Source: Micavibrio_C sp965231165
GTDB lineage: Bacteria > Pseudomonadota > Alphaproteobacteria > Micavibrionales > Micavibrionaceae
Assembly: GCA_965231165.1 (NCBI GenBank)
Contig: OZ246421.1
Location: forward strand, 372,001-436,000
Length of the DNA: 64,000 bases
Direction: 5' to 3'
The translations under genes and the position numbers were made by a program. The notes below the pieces were generated by a model. That model was given only the letters and a program-made list of their open reading frames with translations. It had not been told where the DNA came from and did no database searches. Of this stretch, positions 26,200-34,451 are shown piece after piece; position 1 is the first letter of the stretch, and every line of letters starts with the position of its first letter.

Positions 26200-26559
26200 T
26201 TAAACCCCTAATAAATCAGTTATAAATATGATAAATATCTGAAGATACATCACAATAAAAACAGCTGCCACACCATACCACTTTTGACGTTTTCTAATTC
26301 CCCATACTATGATGGACGAAAAGAACAACAATAATCCAACCATGATTAATCCGTCAGACATCATGGATTCTCGAGAAAGCCATACGAAGGTATAATCGAG
26401 CCATTTAAGCGGCCATCTCAGGTAATAGAAAAGATCATTCGACCAAGACTGAAAACATTGAAAAAAAACAAAAGACGTCACCGCAGTAAGGACGTACGCA
26501 CCCACCAGAAAGGCGATTGCATTTTTTGTATAGCACCTAAAAAGCTTTCTAATTACCAT
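26200..26559 (-). CDS. Small AT-rich membrane protein
   Basis: A 119-residue protein from the ATG at 26559, with three hydrophobic helices (AFLVGAYVLTAVTSFVFF, LIMVGLLLFFSSIIVWGI and VAAVFIVMYLQIFIIFITDL) and basic loops. A TTG three codons earlier also opens the frame. No family is recognised. It is more AT-rich than its neighbours and follows the 26584-27015 gene after 24 bases on the same strand, so the three reverse-strand genes may be one transcript headed by the aminotransferase. Confidence 0.55.
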   Translation of the reverse strand: MVIRKLFRCYTKNAIAFLVGAYVLTAVTSFVFFQCFQSWSNDLFYYLRWPLKWLDYTFVWLSRESMMSDGLIMVGLLLFFSSIIVWGIRKRQKWYGVAAVFIVMYLQIFIIFITDLLGV

Positions 26560-26583
26560 TCGCCGCAAACTCTTTCTGTTAAC

Positions 26584-27015
26584 TTAATTTTTTACGCCTT
26601 TTAGCTTCATTCTATATCTGCTAAAAGACCAAATCATCATCCCCCACCAGATAATCACGGCTACCACCAGACAGCGTATTTCGTGATAAGTGTCGGGATA
26701 AAAATGGCCGGTGGCATTTTGGCGCAGTTTAATCTGCCTATCACTGACGATGCGTTTATCGAGTGCCATTTTCATCAGATCGACTTGCCCGCTCTGGTTT
26801 TTGCCTGCTTCATCCTGATAGGTGAAGAGGACTTCCACGACATCGAGGCTTTTGTGGTCTTTCTTGCAATAAACATTGGTGATTTCAGCGGTCAATGGCC
26901 GGGAATTCCTGAAATCCGTGATATAGGCGGTCATGTACACGACCAGAAACAGGCCGATCATCACGCCGATGATGTTCAGAAAGCGGTGAAAGGGACGGGG
27001 TATAGTGGTGCTCAT
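26584..27015 (-). CDS. Membrane protein with DUF3592-like layout
   Basis: 143 residues with an N-terminal membrane segment (about 14-32), an extracytoplasmic beta-rich part (VVEVLFTYQDEAGKNQSG, then GHFYPDTYHEIRC) and a C-terminal membrane segment (about 114-130). Two helices flanking a small beta domain with a Y-P-D motif recall DUF3592 proteins, whose function is unknown. The start overlaps the aminotransferase stop by four bases (ATGA), a clear sign of translational coupling. Confidence 0.6.
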   Translation of the reverse strand: MSTTIPRPFHRFLNIIGVMIGLFLVVYMTAYITDFRNSRPLTAEITNVYCKKDHKSLDVVEVLFTYQDEAGKNQSGQVDLMKMALDKRIVSDRQIKLRQNATGHFYPDTYHEIRCLVVAVIIWWGMMIWSFSRYRMKLKGVKN

Positions 27016-28187
27016 GATAACCTCTCCAGTCGTTCGAGTGCGCCTTCCAGAACCTCACGTTTTTTCGCGAAGCAAAAGCGTATCAGGGTTTGCGGGGCGG
27101 GCCCGTTGTCGGGGTGGTAGAAGGCGCTCATCGGAATGGCGGTGACTTTGGCGTTTTCGGTCAGCCAGACGCAAAATTCCGTATCGGTGCCTTTGAAGCC
27201 GACGCGCGCGGCGATTTTTCGGAAATCCACAGTCAGGAAATAGGTGCCGTCGCAGGGCAGGACATCGAACCCGACGGCAGCAAGGCTGGGGCCGAGGATT
27301 TTCCGCCCTTCATCCATACCGCTGACCAGTCCGGCGAAATAATCATCACCCGTGCGTAGGCCTTGCGCCACCGCGATTTGCGTCGAAGGGTTGACGGTAA
27401 AGGTCATGTACTGGTGCGCGGCGGTCACGGGTTTCATCAACGTGGCGCAGCCCGTGACATAGCCGATTTTCCAGCCGGTCATCGAAAATGTTTTACCCGC
27501 CGAGCCGATACGCAGGCAGCGGTCGCGCATACCGGGCAGGGTCATCAGCGGGATGTGCTTGTGCGGCGCGAACACTAAATGCTCATAGACCTCATCGCAG
27601 ACGGCATAGGCATCGAATTCCTCAACCAGTCTTGCCACCATCTCCAGTTCGGCGCGGCTGAAGACTTTGCCCGCCGGGTTCATCGGGGAATTGAGGATGA
27701 TCAGTTTGGTTTTGGCGCTGAAGGCGGCGCGCAGTGTGGCTTCGTCCAGTTTCCAGTCGGGTGGTGACAGGCGCACGAATTTAGGCACGCCCCCGGCGGC
27801 GATAATCTGTGGCACATAACAATCATAATAAGGCTCAATCACGATGGCTTCGTCACCGGGGTTGAGCAGCGCCATGCAGCAGGCGCTTAACGCTTCGGTG
27901 GCACCCGCTGTCACCAATGTTTCGGTCATCGGGTCGATATCGAGATTGTAAAAACGCTTGTTGTGTTCGGCTACCGCCTTGCGCAAATCGGGGTGGCCCG
28001 GCATCGGCGGGTATTGGTTGGGGCCGTTCATCAGCGCATCGGCGGCGGCCTTCCTGATCCATTCCGGGCCGTCGGTATCGGGGAATCCCTGCCCGAGATT
28101 GATCGCGCCATGCTTGACCGCGAGCGCCGACATCACTGCGAAGATGGTGGTGGGTTGGCTGTTATAAAATGCGCTGACGGGTTTCAT
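27012..28187 (-). CDS. PLP-dependent class I aminotransferase (methionine/kynurenine type)
   Basis: A 391-residue fold-type I aminotransferase. The early GAINLGQGFPDTDGP and NQYPPMPGHPDLRKAV stretches are typical of the YbdL/kynurenine aminotransferase branch. NSPMNPAGKVF and CDEVYEHLVF (D198) bind the cofactor, and K232 in GSAGKTFSMTGWKIGY forms the Schiff base. Likely substrates are methionine or aromatic amino acids with a 2-oxoacid acceptor, but specificity cannot be read from sequence. It is coupled by overlap to a small membrane protein. It may provide aryl-pyruvates for the fused oxidoreductase upstream. Confidence 0.9.
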   Translation of the reverse strand: MKPVSAFYNSQPTTIFAVMSALAVKHGAINLGQGFPDTDGPEWIRKAAADALMNGPNQYPPMPGHPDLRKAVAEHNKRFYNLDIDPMTETLVTAGATEALSACCMALLNPGDEAIVIEPYYDCYVPQIIAAGGVPKFVRLSPPDWKLDEATLRAAFSAKTKLIILNSPMNPAGKVFSRAELEMVARLVEEFDAYAVCDEVYEHLVFAPHKHIPLMTLPGMRDRCLRIGSAGKTFSMTGWKIGYVTGCATLMKPVTAAHQYMTFTVNPSTQIAVAQGLRTGDDYFAGLVSGMDEGRKILGPSLAAVGFDVLPCDGTYFLTVDFRKIAARVGFKGTDTEFCVWLTENAKVTAIPMSAFYHPDNGPAPQTLIRFCFAKKREVLEGALERLERLS

Positions 28188-28213
28188 AATGAAAATTGAC
28201 TACCTCTTTTTTT

Positions 28214-28287
28214 GTCATCCCGAGCGCAGCCGAGGGATCTTATCAAGCTTGAACCGGGACAGATCCCTCGGCTGCGCTCGGGATGAC
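28214..28287. repeat. Palindromic intergenic repeat, type A
   Basis: It begins GTCATCCCGAGCGCAGCCGA and closes with its complement ending GCGCTCGGGATGAC. It is nearly identical in design to 14415-14488. It lies between the thioesterase stop and the aminotransferase start, both on the reverse strand. Confidence 0.8.
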
Positions 28288-28298
28288 GGTGTGTAAAT

Positions 28299-28724
28299 TT
28301 ATGTTTTAGGCGTTACCGCACAGGTCAACTCGCTGCGGGCGACCAGTTTGCCGTTATCGTCATGCACCTCAATGTCCCAGACATGCTTGGTGCGGCCGAC
28401 ATGGACGGGGCGGGCGGTGGCGGTGACGTAACCTTCCTTTACAGGGCGCAGATGGTTGGTGTGGATAACGGAGCCAACGGCGTAATGCGTGGCGGGGTCG
28501 ATGCACATCAGGGAGGCCACACTGCCTGCCGTTTCTGTCAGCACACAGGTCGCGCCACCATGCAATATGCCGTGGATCTGGTGGGTGCGCTGATCAACGG
28601 GCATGCGCAATTTCAGAAAATCAGGACCGATCTCGACGAATTCAATACCGATATGCTTCACGATGTTCTCGTGAGTCATAAAATCCTGTAGTTCGGCAAT
28701 CGTATAGGGTTTATGCCATGGCAT
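28299..28724 (-). CDS. Hotdog-fold acyl-CoA thioesterase (MenI/YbdB-like)
   Basis: A 141-residue PaaI-superfamily thioesterase. HGILHGGATCVLTETAGS (51-68) contains the catalytic-type glutamate E64 in the same setting as E. coli YdiI (MenI) and YbdB. NHLRPVKEGYVTATARPVH and VWDIEVHDDNGKLVARSELT complete the hotdog. It hydrolyses some acyl- or aroyl-CoA; the physiological substrate is unknown. A perfect AAAGGAG site precedes the ATG. It is unlikely to make menaquinone here, because no men genes are seen, so a housekeeping role in clearing CoA esters in this catabolic region is the simplest reading. Confidence 0.85.
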   Translation of the reverse strand: MPWHKPYTIAELQDFMTHENIVKHIGIEFVEIGPDFLKLRMPVDQRTHQIHGILHGGATCVLTETAGSVASLMCIDPATHYAVGSVIHTNHLRPVKEGYVTATARPVHVGRTKHVWDIEVHDDNGKLVARSELTCAVTPKT

Positions 28725-28786
28725 AGCGTACTCCTTTGCTTAAAGGCCATGCTAGCGCGGCTGAAGGGGGGCGACAATATGCTTTA

Positions 28787-30598
28787 TCAGATGGTCAGGC
28801 CTACTTTTATGGTTTCATCCTGTTTGGCGACTGCGTGAATATGCAGCTTTTTGTCTTTTAATTCCCCATGCTGATCATGCAGTTCAATCAGATGGTGATC
28901 ATGTGCAACGCCCATAATCACCGTATCTGGCATTGAATTTATGATGTCTTTGTATAACTGCAGGGCAGCGTCACCATCCAGCGCCGACGTTGGTTCATCC
29001 ATGATTAATACTTGCGGGTGATGCAGTAGCGCCCGTGCCAGCACAACACGTTGCTGTTGCCCGCCGGATAGCGTTCTTGATAGCGTGATGCCATCTCTTT
29101 GCTGGTTTTTAATATGCGTGACGGCTTTTTCGGCCAGATAGGCACCGGCTTGCTTTGCACGGCGATGGAGCAGGGGCTGGCGCAGGAACAGAAGGGCATT
29201 GTTGATTCTGTTCATGTCCTGAGAGAAAGCGTTCCTGAGGCTGGTAATGCCGCACATTTCACCGCTCGCCATACGCATGAATTCATAACTCAGTGCCTTA
29301 ATGTGATCGGAAATTCCGGCAGGTTTTTCTTGTGTTGTGGAACCTAACGGTTCTTTCCGGCGGAATTTGTCTTCGATTTCCTGCCAGCGTTGGGTCAGTG
29401 ATGGCGCGCCTGTGAACCGTTCCGTCAGTTGCAAGGCGCGTTTAATGACGTAGGGGGCAATGGCTGATTCATTCAGAAACTGGTTACAGGTATGGCGCGG
29501 TGCCAGATGGTTTTCGACTTCGGCGGCCAGCTTGTCACCGATCTGTCTGCATTCATCGGGTGTGAAATACAGGTTCTTGCGGGAGGGCGTAAAGAGGGTT
29601 GACGTCCATTTCAATGCCGATTTGAAAGTCCGCGTTAGTGCGCCGGCATGCCCGTACACTGATTGTGCAGGGTTATCGGTGGCAATGTCTGCTTCCAGTC
29701 GTGTTTCTGACATACGCTTTGCTATGCGGTTTTGAAAACCCTGCCTGAGTTTTCTGCTGACAGCATCAATTTGCTCTATGGTCATTGTTTTCAATGCCCC
29801 GGCGCATTTTTGGGACAATGCAAATGTGTCTGCCGAAAGCGATTTCATCAGTTTTTTCGTCAGATTGTCATTAAGCGCCTGCGTGAGGGCTGACGCCAGA
29901 GATTGTATATATGGCTGCGGCGTACTGTGGCCGAGGTTTTTATCCATGGCCGCCGTCAGTTTTTCCGCCAGATATGCGCGATCATGCTGCGAGAGCAATA
30001 GGTCTATGTCCGGGAAATACTCATCAGTCAGATGTGGTGTGGCCTTTAATAAATTTTCCTGCAAATATTGTATTTTTTTATCCAGCTTTTTTTGGCCCTC
30101 ATAATTATCTAGCAATGCTGGGATTTTCAGGGCCAGCAGATCAATGACATGCCGGGTTTGTATGCCGGGTATATACTGGATCAGACGGTCATGGCCTACG
30201 GCACGTAAAGCATCAGCGCTTTGCTGGTGTGTAAAATAGGATGGCAGTTTCGGGTAAGTGAGAACCCCATGCACAGACTGACGGGAGAAATGATTTTTCT
30301 GCGAAATCATCATGATTTCTTCGCTGGGGGGAAGTTCGACGTTGCCCTTGCCCGAAGCTAATTGTCCCAGAATATTTTTCAGCATGACAGATTTGCCGGT
30401 GCCTGATGCCCCTGTGATAATCAGGGACTGGCCGGGCTGCAGTGAGAAATTGATATCCTCTACCAGCGTTTCGGTTGTCCCGGGCCGGTAAATTGTTAGG
30501 TTCTTTACATTGACTACACCGCTGCCGTCCTCATGGCGCTTGATGGCGACAATCGGATGGATCAGCTCTTTTTCAGGTTCTTGCATTTGTTCATTCAT
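28787..30598 (-). CDS. ABC ATPase with NBD interrupted by a ~350-residue insertion
   Basis: The 603-residue product contains one nucleotide-binding domain split in two. Walker A GASGTGKS (63-70) and Q-loop MMISQKNHF (Q100) are followed by LTYPKLPS, as in YddA/ABCD-type ATPases. About 390 residues of helical, Lys/Gln/Ala-rich sequence come next. The domain resumes with LSGGQQQR (510-517), Walker B VLIMDEPTSALD (D534, E535) and H-loop GVAHDHH (H566). All catalytic motifs are intact, so it is not an obvious pseudogene; the distance from Q-loop to signature is about 410 residues instead of about 50. It follows the membrane subunit gene by 12 bases with a good AAGGG site. Confidence 0.85.
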   Translation of the reverse strand: MNEQMQEPEKELIHPIVAIKRHEDGSGVVNVKNLTIYRPGTTETLVEDINFSLQPGQSLIITGASGTGKSVMLKNILGQLASGKGNVELPPSEEIMMISQKNHFSRQSVHGVLTYPKLPSYFTHQQSADALRAVGHDRLIQYIPGIQTRHVIDLLALKIPALLDNYEGQKKLDKKIQYLQENLLKATPHLTDEYFPDIDLLLSQHDRAYLAEKLTAAMDKNLGHSTPQPYIQSLASALTQALNDNLTKKLMKSLSADTFALSQKCAGALKTMTIEQIDAVSRKLRQGFQNRIAKRMSETRLEADIATDNPAQSVYGHAGALTRTFKSALKWTSTLFTPSRKNLYFTPDECRQIGDKLAAEVENHLAPRHTCNQFLNESAIAPYVIKRALQLTERFTGAPSLTQRWQEIEDKFRRKEPLGSTTQEKPAGISDHIKALSYEFMRMASGEMCGITSLRNAFSQDMNRINNALLFLRQPLLHRRAKQAGAYLAEKAVTHIKNQQRDGITLSRTLSGGQQQRVVLARALLHHPQVLIMDEPTSALDGDAALQLYKDIINSMPDTVIMGVAHDHHLIELHDQHGELKDKKLHIHAVAKQDETIKVGLTI

Positions 30599-30610
30599 GA
30601 TCGGTTACCC

Positions 30611-32017
30611 TTACATCGGTGCGGGTGGAAGGGGGTTTTCACGCGTGGGCAGTTTCAGAATTTCTGCCGCAGGCATGTCCGGGAAACGCTGCAGCACATC
30701 GCGCGCCAGCAGATCGCGGTTTGATATATCAATCGCGTCATTCATATCGGAAAGCAGATGAACGTTGGCTTTTTGCAACATCAAAAGATCGAGGTTGTTG
30801 ATCGGCATGCTCAGCGCGTTATCAACTTGCCCGAAATTATAAGCAATTTCACGCAGGGCGCCCAGATCCTTGACCTTCCATGCCAGCACCATGGGAAGCG
30901 AGGCAATATAAGGCACTGGAATGGATGAATTGCCGTAAAATGATTTGGCAATCGTGTATTGCTTTTGCTTCATAATCAGTTTTTTGGCATTGGCCACAAC
31001 GGCAGAGAATGTCTGTTTCAATATATCTTTCTCAACCTTGATTCCGCCGTTGAGATCAATCGATTCGGAATTGTCGTGAATGCGACGGATATCGGAACGC
31101 AGTTCGGCTTCGCGCAGTTTCTGGTCACGATCAAGATCGGAAAGTTTGTTTGTGATTTTCTGGATTATACCTGTGCCTAGCAAGGCCCAGCCTGAAGCAA
31201 TCCAGAAAAGATAGCCATTGATCGTAATGTCCGGCCACTCATAACCGTCAGGTTCCCCGGTCAGATACCCCACCGTTTTACCAGCCATCTTCAAATCAAG
31301 ATCACCGATATTCCACAGGAGCGGGGCGAAGGTGCCGAGGAGGAGTCCGGCGCTAATGGTATTGTCCACCAGTCTGACCATTGTTCCCGTATAGCTTTGC
31401 ACGACGCCTTGAATGATTTCCTCGGGGTTCTTTGATGGGTTGCCGTAGATCATCGGCAAACGGTTGAATGCGGCGTTGTCGGTGTAGCGATCAAGCATCC
31501 GGTTTGTTTCCCATACGCGCCAGCGCAAGCCGATGTAATTGGTAAAGGCAAAGGCCATGCCGGAGGCAACGGAAAATTTCGCCAAAATCATTCCGAAATC
31601 GCCGAGCAGAGCGGGAAATTTTTTAAGCTCATCGATAACGGCGGGGTTCTGCGCCACCTCGCCGCTTTCTCTCAGCGCTGTCGGCATTCCTGTGGCGGCT
31701 GTGAATATGCCGCCAAAGATACGGTACATGTCGCCTTGCCATGCGGAGAATTGTGCTAGCAGATCAACCGACCACATGGTGGTGGCAACCATGCCTGCGG
31801 CCATGCCCCAGGCTATGGCGCGCTCCTTCATTTCGGATTGTGCCCAATAGGGAATGGCCATCTTCATGGCCGTACGCAATGTATTGCGCGTGGTTGCCAG
31901 AGACGATGAACTCATCAGCGCTGCGCGCTCGGCCTTTGTAATGGAGGGACCGTTTATGGGTTCATCGGCAGATGCTTTGCCAAAGACCTTTTTGAGTCTT
32001 TCGGATAATTTAGACAT
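30611..32017 (-). CDS. SbmA/BacA/YddA-like ABC transporter membrane subunit
   Basis: A 468-residue protein with about six hydrophobic segments. NYIGLRWRVWETNRMLDRY resembles the LRWRxWLT block of SbmA, BacA and YddA (ABC_membrane_2 fold). SESIDLNGGIKVEKDILKQ resembles the ESIA-x-Y-x-G-E-x-x-E block that contacts the ATPase in those families. It lacks its own ATPase domain. The gene directly downstream encodes one, so the pair probably forms a half-transporter split over two chains. Known relatives move peptides, very long fatty acids or cobalamin; substrate here is unknown. An AGGGAAG site precedes the ATG. It is divergent from the methyltransferase gene. Confidence 0.75.
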   Translation of the reverse strand: MSKLSERLKKVFGKASADEPINGPSITKAERAALMSSSSLATTRNTLRTAMKMAIPYWAQSEMKERAIAWGMAAGMVATTMWSVDLLAQFSAWQGDMYRIFGGIFTAATGMPTALRESGEVAQNPAVIDELKKFPALLGDFGMILAKFSVASGMAFAFTNYIGLRWRVWETNRMLDRYTDNAAFNRLPMIYGNPSKNPEEIIQGVVQSYTGTMVRLVDNTISAGLLLGTFAPLLWNIGDLDLKMAGKTVGYLTGEPDGYEWPDITINGYLFWIASGWALLGTGIIQKITNKLSDLDRDQKLREAELRSDIRRIHDNSESIDLNGGIKVEKDILKQTFSAVVANAKKLIMKQKQYTIAKSFYGNSSIPVPYIASLPMVLAWKVKDLGALREIAYNFGQVDNALSMPINNLDLLMLQKANVHLLSDMNDAIDISNRDLLARDVLQRFPDMPAAEILKLPTRENPLPPAPM

Positions 32018-32139
32018 ATTATTCTTCCCTGTTCTGGCAATACAAAAGCAGGGGTTGGGGGTTCTGTCAAACCGCTTTTTCGTAAATTGCTGCGCTGCTC
32101 CCCTTTTATTATGGGGTGGTTGGCGCTAGGTTTGTTCTT

Positions 32140-32844
32140 ATGAAAGAATCTGTCGTGCAAGATCACTATATACATAATATTTTAAGCCGTAAGCGGTCCA
32201 CGGACGAGCTTCATATCGGCGCGCATGTGGCGACGGAATATCTGCTGAAAGCGATGGATTTGCGGCCCGGCATGAAGGTTCTGGATGTCGGTTCAGGGCT
32301 GGGTGCTGCGGCACGTTTAGCGGCCTCGCTTTATGACATAAATGTTACAGGGCTGGATCTGGTGCCGGAATTTTGTGAAGAGGCGCGCAGGAATACAGAA
32401 GATAAACGGGTCAGCTTTGTCTGCGGCAGCGCCCTGGATATGGATTTCCCTGATGAGGCTTTTGAAGCGGCCTTCATGCTGCATGTGAATATGAACATGC
32501 AGGAAAAACAAAGCCTATTCAATGAAATAGCGCGTGTTCTTCAAAAAAATTCTCAACTCGCTTTCTATGAAATTCTGGCGGACCAGCATGCAGGGGAAAT
32601 GGTTTATCCATGTCCGTGGGCAGGCCGGGCAGAAGATAGTTTCCTGATCACCCCGGGCGAAATTGAAACCATGCTCGAAGCGGCTGGATTTATAATTGAG
32701 AAGAAAGAAAGCCGCCGGGATTTCGGTCTTGAGGCGATGACGCGCCGTCAGGCCGCCTATCCTGAACAGCCTTTTGTGAATCTTCTTGAGAATGTTCGCG
32801 AGAACCGCTGCGCCCCGTGGCAATATATCTGCCGGAAAGTATAA
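32140..32844 (+). CDS. Class I SAM-dependent methyltransferase
   Basis: A 234-residue protein with a standard Rossmann methyltransferase core: motif I VLDVGSGLGAAARLAA, a GLDLVPEFCEEARRN acidic loop and CGSALDMDFPDEAFEAAF. HIGAHVATEYLLKAMDLRPG before motif I and CPWAGRAEDSFL in the later part resemble small-molecule N-methyltransferases of the sarcosine/dimethylglycine type. Substrate is not certain. The ATG at 32140 is preferred over a GTG at 32116 because the alignable core begins shortly after it. It is followed by a thiolase after nine bases, which suggests an operon but gives no clear pathway. Confidence 0.8.
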   Translation: MKESVVQDHYIHNILSRKRSTDELHIGAHVATEYLLKAMDLRPGMKVLDVGSGLGAAARLAASLYDINVTGLDLVPEFCEEARRNTEDKRVSFVCGSALDMDFPDEAFEAAFMLHVNMNMQEKQSLFNEIARVLQKNSQLAFYEILADQHAGEMVYPCPWAGRAEDSFLITPGEIETMLEAAGFIIEKKESRRDFGLEAMTRRQAAYPEQPFVNLLENVRENRCAPWQYICRKV

Positions 32845-32853
32845 GAGGACATT

Positions 32854-34023
32854 ATGAGCAACGATCCCATAGTTATCACCGCGATTGCCCGTACGCCCAT
32901 GGGCGGCTTTCAGGGCGACTTTGCCCATGTGGGTGCCCCTGAACTGGGGGCGGCGGCCATCCGTGCGGCGCTGTCGCGTGGCGGGCTTACGGGCGGCGAT
33001 ATTGACGAAGTGATTATGGGGAATGTGCTGTCCGCCGGTTTGGGGCAAGCCCCGGCGCGGCAGGCTTCGCTCGGTGGGGGCATTCCGAATTCCGTCGGAT
33101 GCACGACGATCAATAAAATGTGCGGCTCCGGTTTAAAGGCCGTGATGCTGGCGCATGATTTGATTAGCGCCGGAACCAATAAAGTCATGGTCGCGGGCGG
33201 TATGGAAAGCATGAGCAACGCGCCGTATCTGCTGCCCAAGGCGCGCAGCGGTTACCGCATGGGTCATGGCCAGATGATCGACCACATGTTCTTTGACGGT
33301 CTGGAAGATGCCTATGATAAAGGCAAGCTGATGGGCGTGTTCGCCGAATTATGCGCCTCCGAATATCATTTCTCCCGCGAAGCGCAGGATGAATTCGCGA
33401 TTGAATCGCTGCACCGTGCGCAGAAGGCCGATTTCTCCGCCGAGATTACGCCCGTGACGGTGAAAGCGGGTAAGGAAGAAAAGCAGATCACGATTGATGA
33501 GCAGCCGGGCAAGGCGAAACTTGATAAAATCCCGACGCTTAAACCCGCCTTCAAACCTGATGGCACGGTAACGGCGGCGAATGCCAGCTCTATCTCCGAT
33601 GGTGCGGCGGCGCTGGTTCTGATGAAACGTTCCGAGGCCGAACGGCGCGGCGCGAAAATACTGGCGACGATTGCCGGACATGCCACCTTTGCCCATGAAC
33701 CGGCATGGTTCACGACCGCGCCCGTGGGCGCGCTCAAGGCGCTGTCGGCAAAAACAAGATGGGACATCAATTCCGTCGATCTGTTCGAGGTGAACGAAGC
33801 CTTCGCCGTGGTGGCGATGGCGGCGATGCGCGATCTGGGCATTCCGCATGACAAGATGAACGTGCATGGCGGTGCCTGTGCGCTCGGCCATCCGATTGGC
33901 GCATCGGGCGCGCGTGTGCTGGTGACGCTGATTGCGGCGCTGGAAAAATACGATCTGAAGCGCGGCATGGCGACTTTGTGCATCGGCGGCGGCGAAGCCG
34001 TGGCTGTGGCGGTGGAGCGTTAG
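32854..34023 (+). CDS. Acetyl-CoA C-acetyltransferase (thiolase)
   Basis: A 389-residue thiolase that joins or splits acetoacetyl-CoA or 2-methylacetoacetyl-CoA. The nucleophile is C90 in INKMCGSGLKA, the active-site histidine lies in GGACALGHPIGASG, and the second cysteine is in LCIGGGEAVA near the C-terminus. VNEAFAVVAMA is also present. Degradative or biosynthetic preference cannot be read directly. The SDR two genes downstream resembles 2-methyl-3-hydroxybutyryl-CoA dehydrogenase, which would put this thiolase at the end of isoleucine degradation or in acetoacetate use after leucine degradation. Length and motifs are normal. Confidence 0.92.
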   Translation: MSNDPIVITAIARTPMGGFQGDFAHVGAPELGAAAIRAALSRGGLTGGDIDEVIMGNVLSAGLGQAPARQASLGGGIPNSVGCTTINKMCGSGLKAVMLAHDLISAGTNKVMVAGGMESMSNAPYLLPKARSGYRMGHGQMIDHMFFDGLEDAYDKGKLMGVFAELCASEYHFSREAQDEFAIESLHRAQKADFSAEITPVTVKAGKEEKQITIDEQPGKAKLDKIPTLKPAFKPDGTVTAANASSISDGAAALVLMKRSEAERRGAKILATIAGHATFAHEPAWFTTAPVGALKALSAKTRWDINSVDLFEVNEAFAVVAMAAMRDLGIPHDKMNVHGGACALGHPIGASGARVLVTLIAALEKYDLKRGMATLCIGGGEAVAVAVER

Positions 34024-34025
34024 AA

Positions 34026-34451
34026 ATGAAAAAACTGCTCGGCCATTTTTTTACGATTATACCCGCGCTGCTGTTGTTCGTCGTCGTGCAATATACCTGC
34101 GATTTTTCGGTGGGCTCTCTGGACTGGTTCTTTAACAATCTGCCCAAATCGCAAAGTCCCGCTGATTATCCGGTGATGAATGTGCTTCATCATCCGCTTT
34201 CCAATTTCATCACCCAGTGGGCGCCGGTAACGGCACTGGCGTTTTCGATCCTGCTGTTTATGAGTCAGAAGCGTAAATGGGGCTATCTGTTGATCGCGGC
34301 ACCGCTGCTGCCCGCCATCGTTTCCATTACGCTGTTCTATAATGCCGCGCAGATGCATGTGGCCCCGGGCGATGGCCTCTTTGCCTCCGGTGTGCTGATC
34401 GGCAAAAAACCTTCTTACATATTAGAGCAAGAGAAACAAAATGCAGATTAA
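34026..34451 (+). CDS. Small membrane protein between thiolase and SDR
   Basis: 141 residues from the ATG three bases after the thiolase stop. A first membrane segment (about 7-22) is followed by a soluble loop with DWFFNNLPKSQSPADYP. Two further hydrophobic segments (TALAFSILLFM, YLLIAAPLLPAIVSITLFY) come next, with a short tail. No family is recognised. It overlaps the SDR start by 11 bases, so it is translated as part of the operon. A role in metabolism is not implied by its sequence. Confidence 0.65.
   Translation: MKKLLGHFFTIIPALLLFVVVQYTCDFSVGSLDWFFNNLPKSQSPADYPVMNVLHHPLSNFITQWAPVTALAFSILLFMSQKRKWGYLLIAAPLLPAIVSITLFYNAAQMHVAPGDGLFASGVLIGKKPSYILEQEKQNAD

Noticed and set aside
28787..30598. 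ATPase gene as a pseudogene or fusion of two genes
   Set aside because: A single uninterrupted frame carries every NBD motif in the right order, and the insertion has neither stops nor a composition break.
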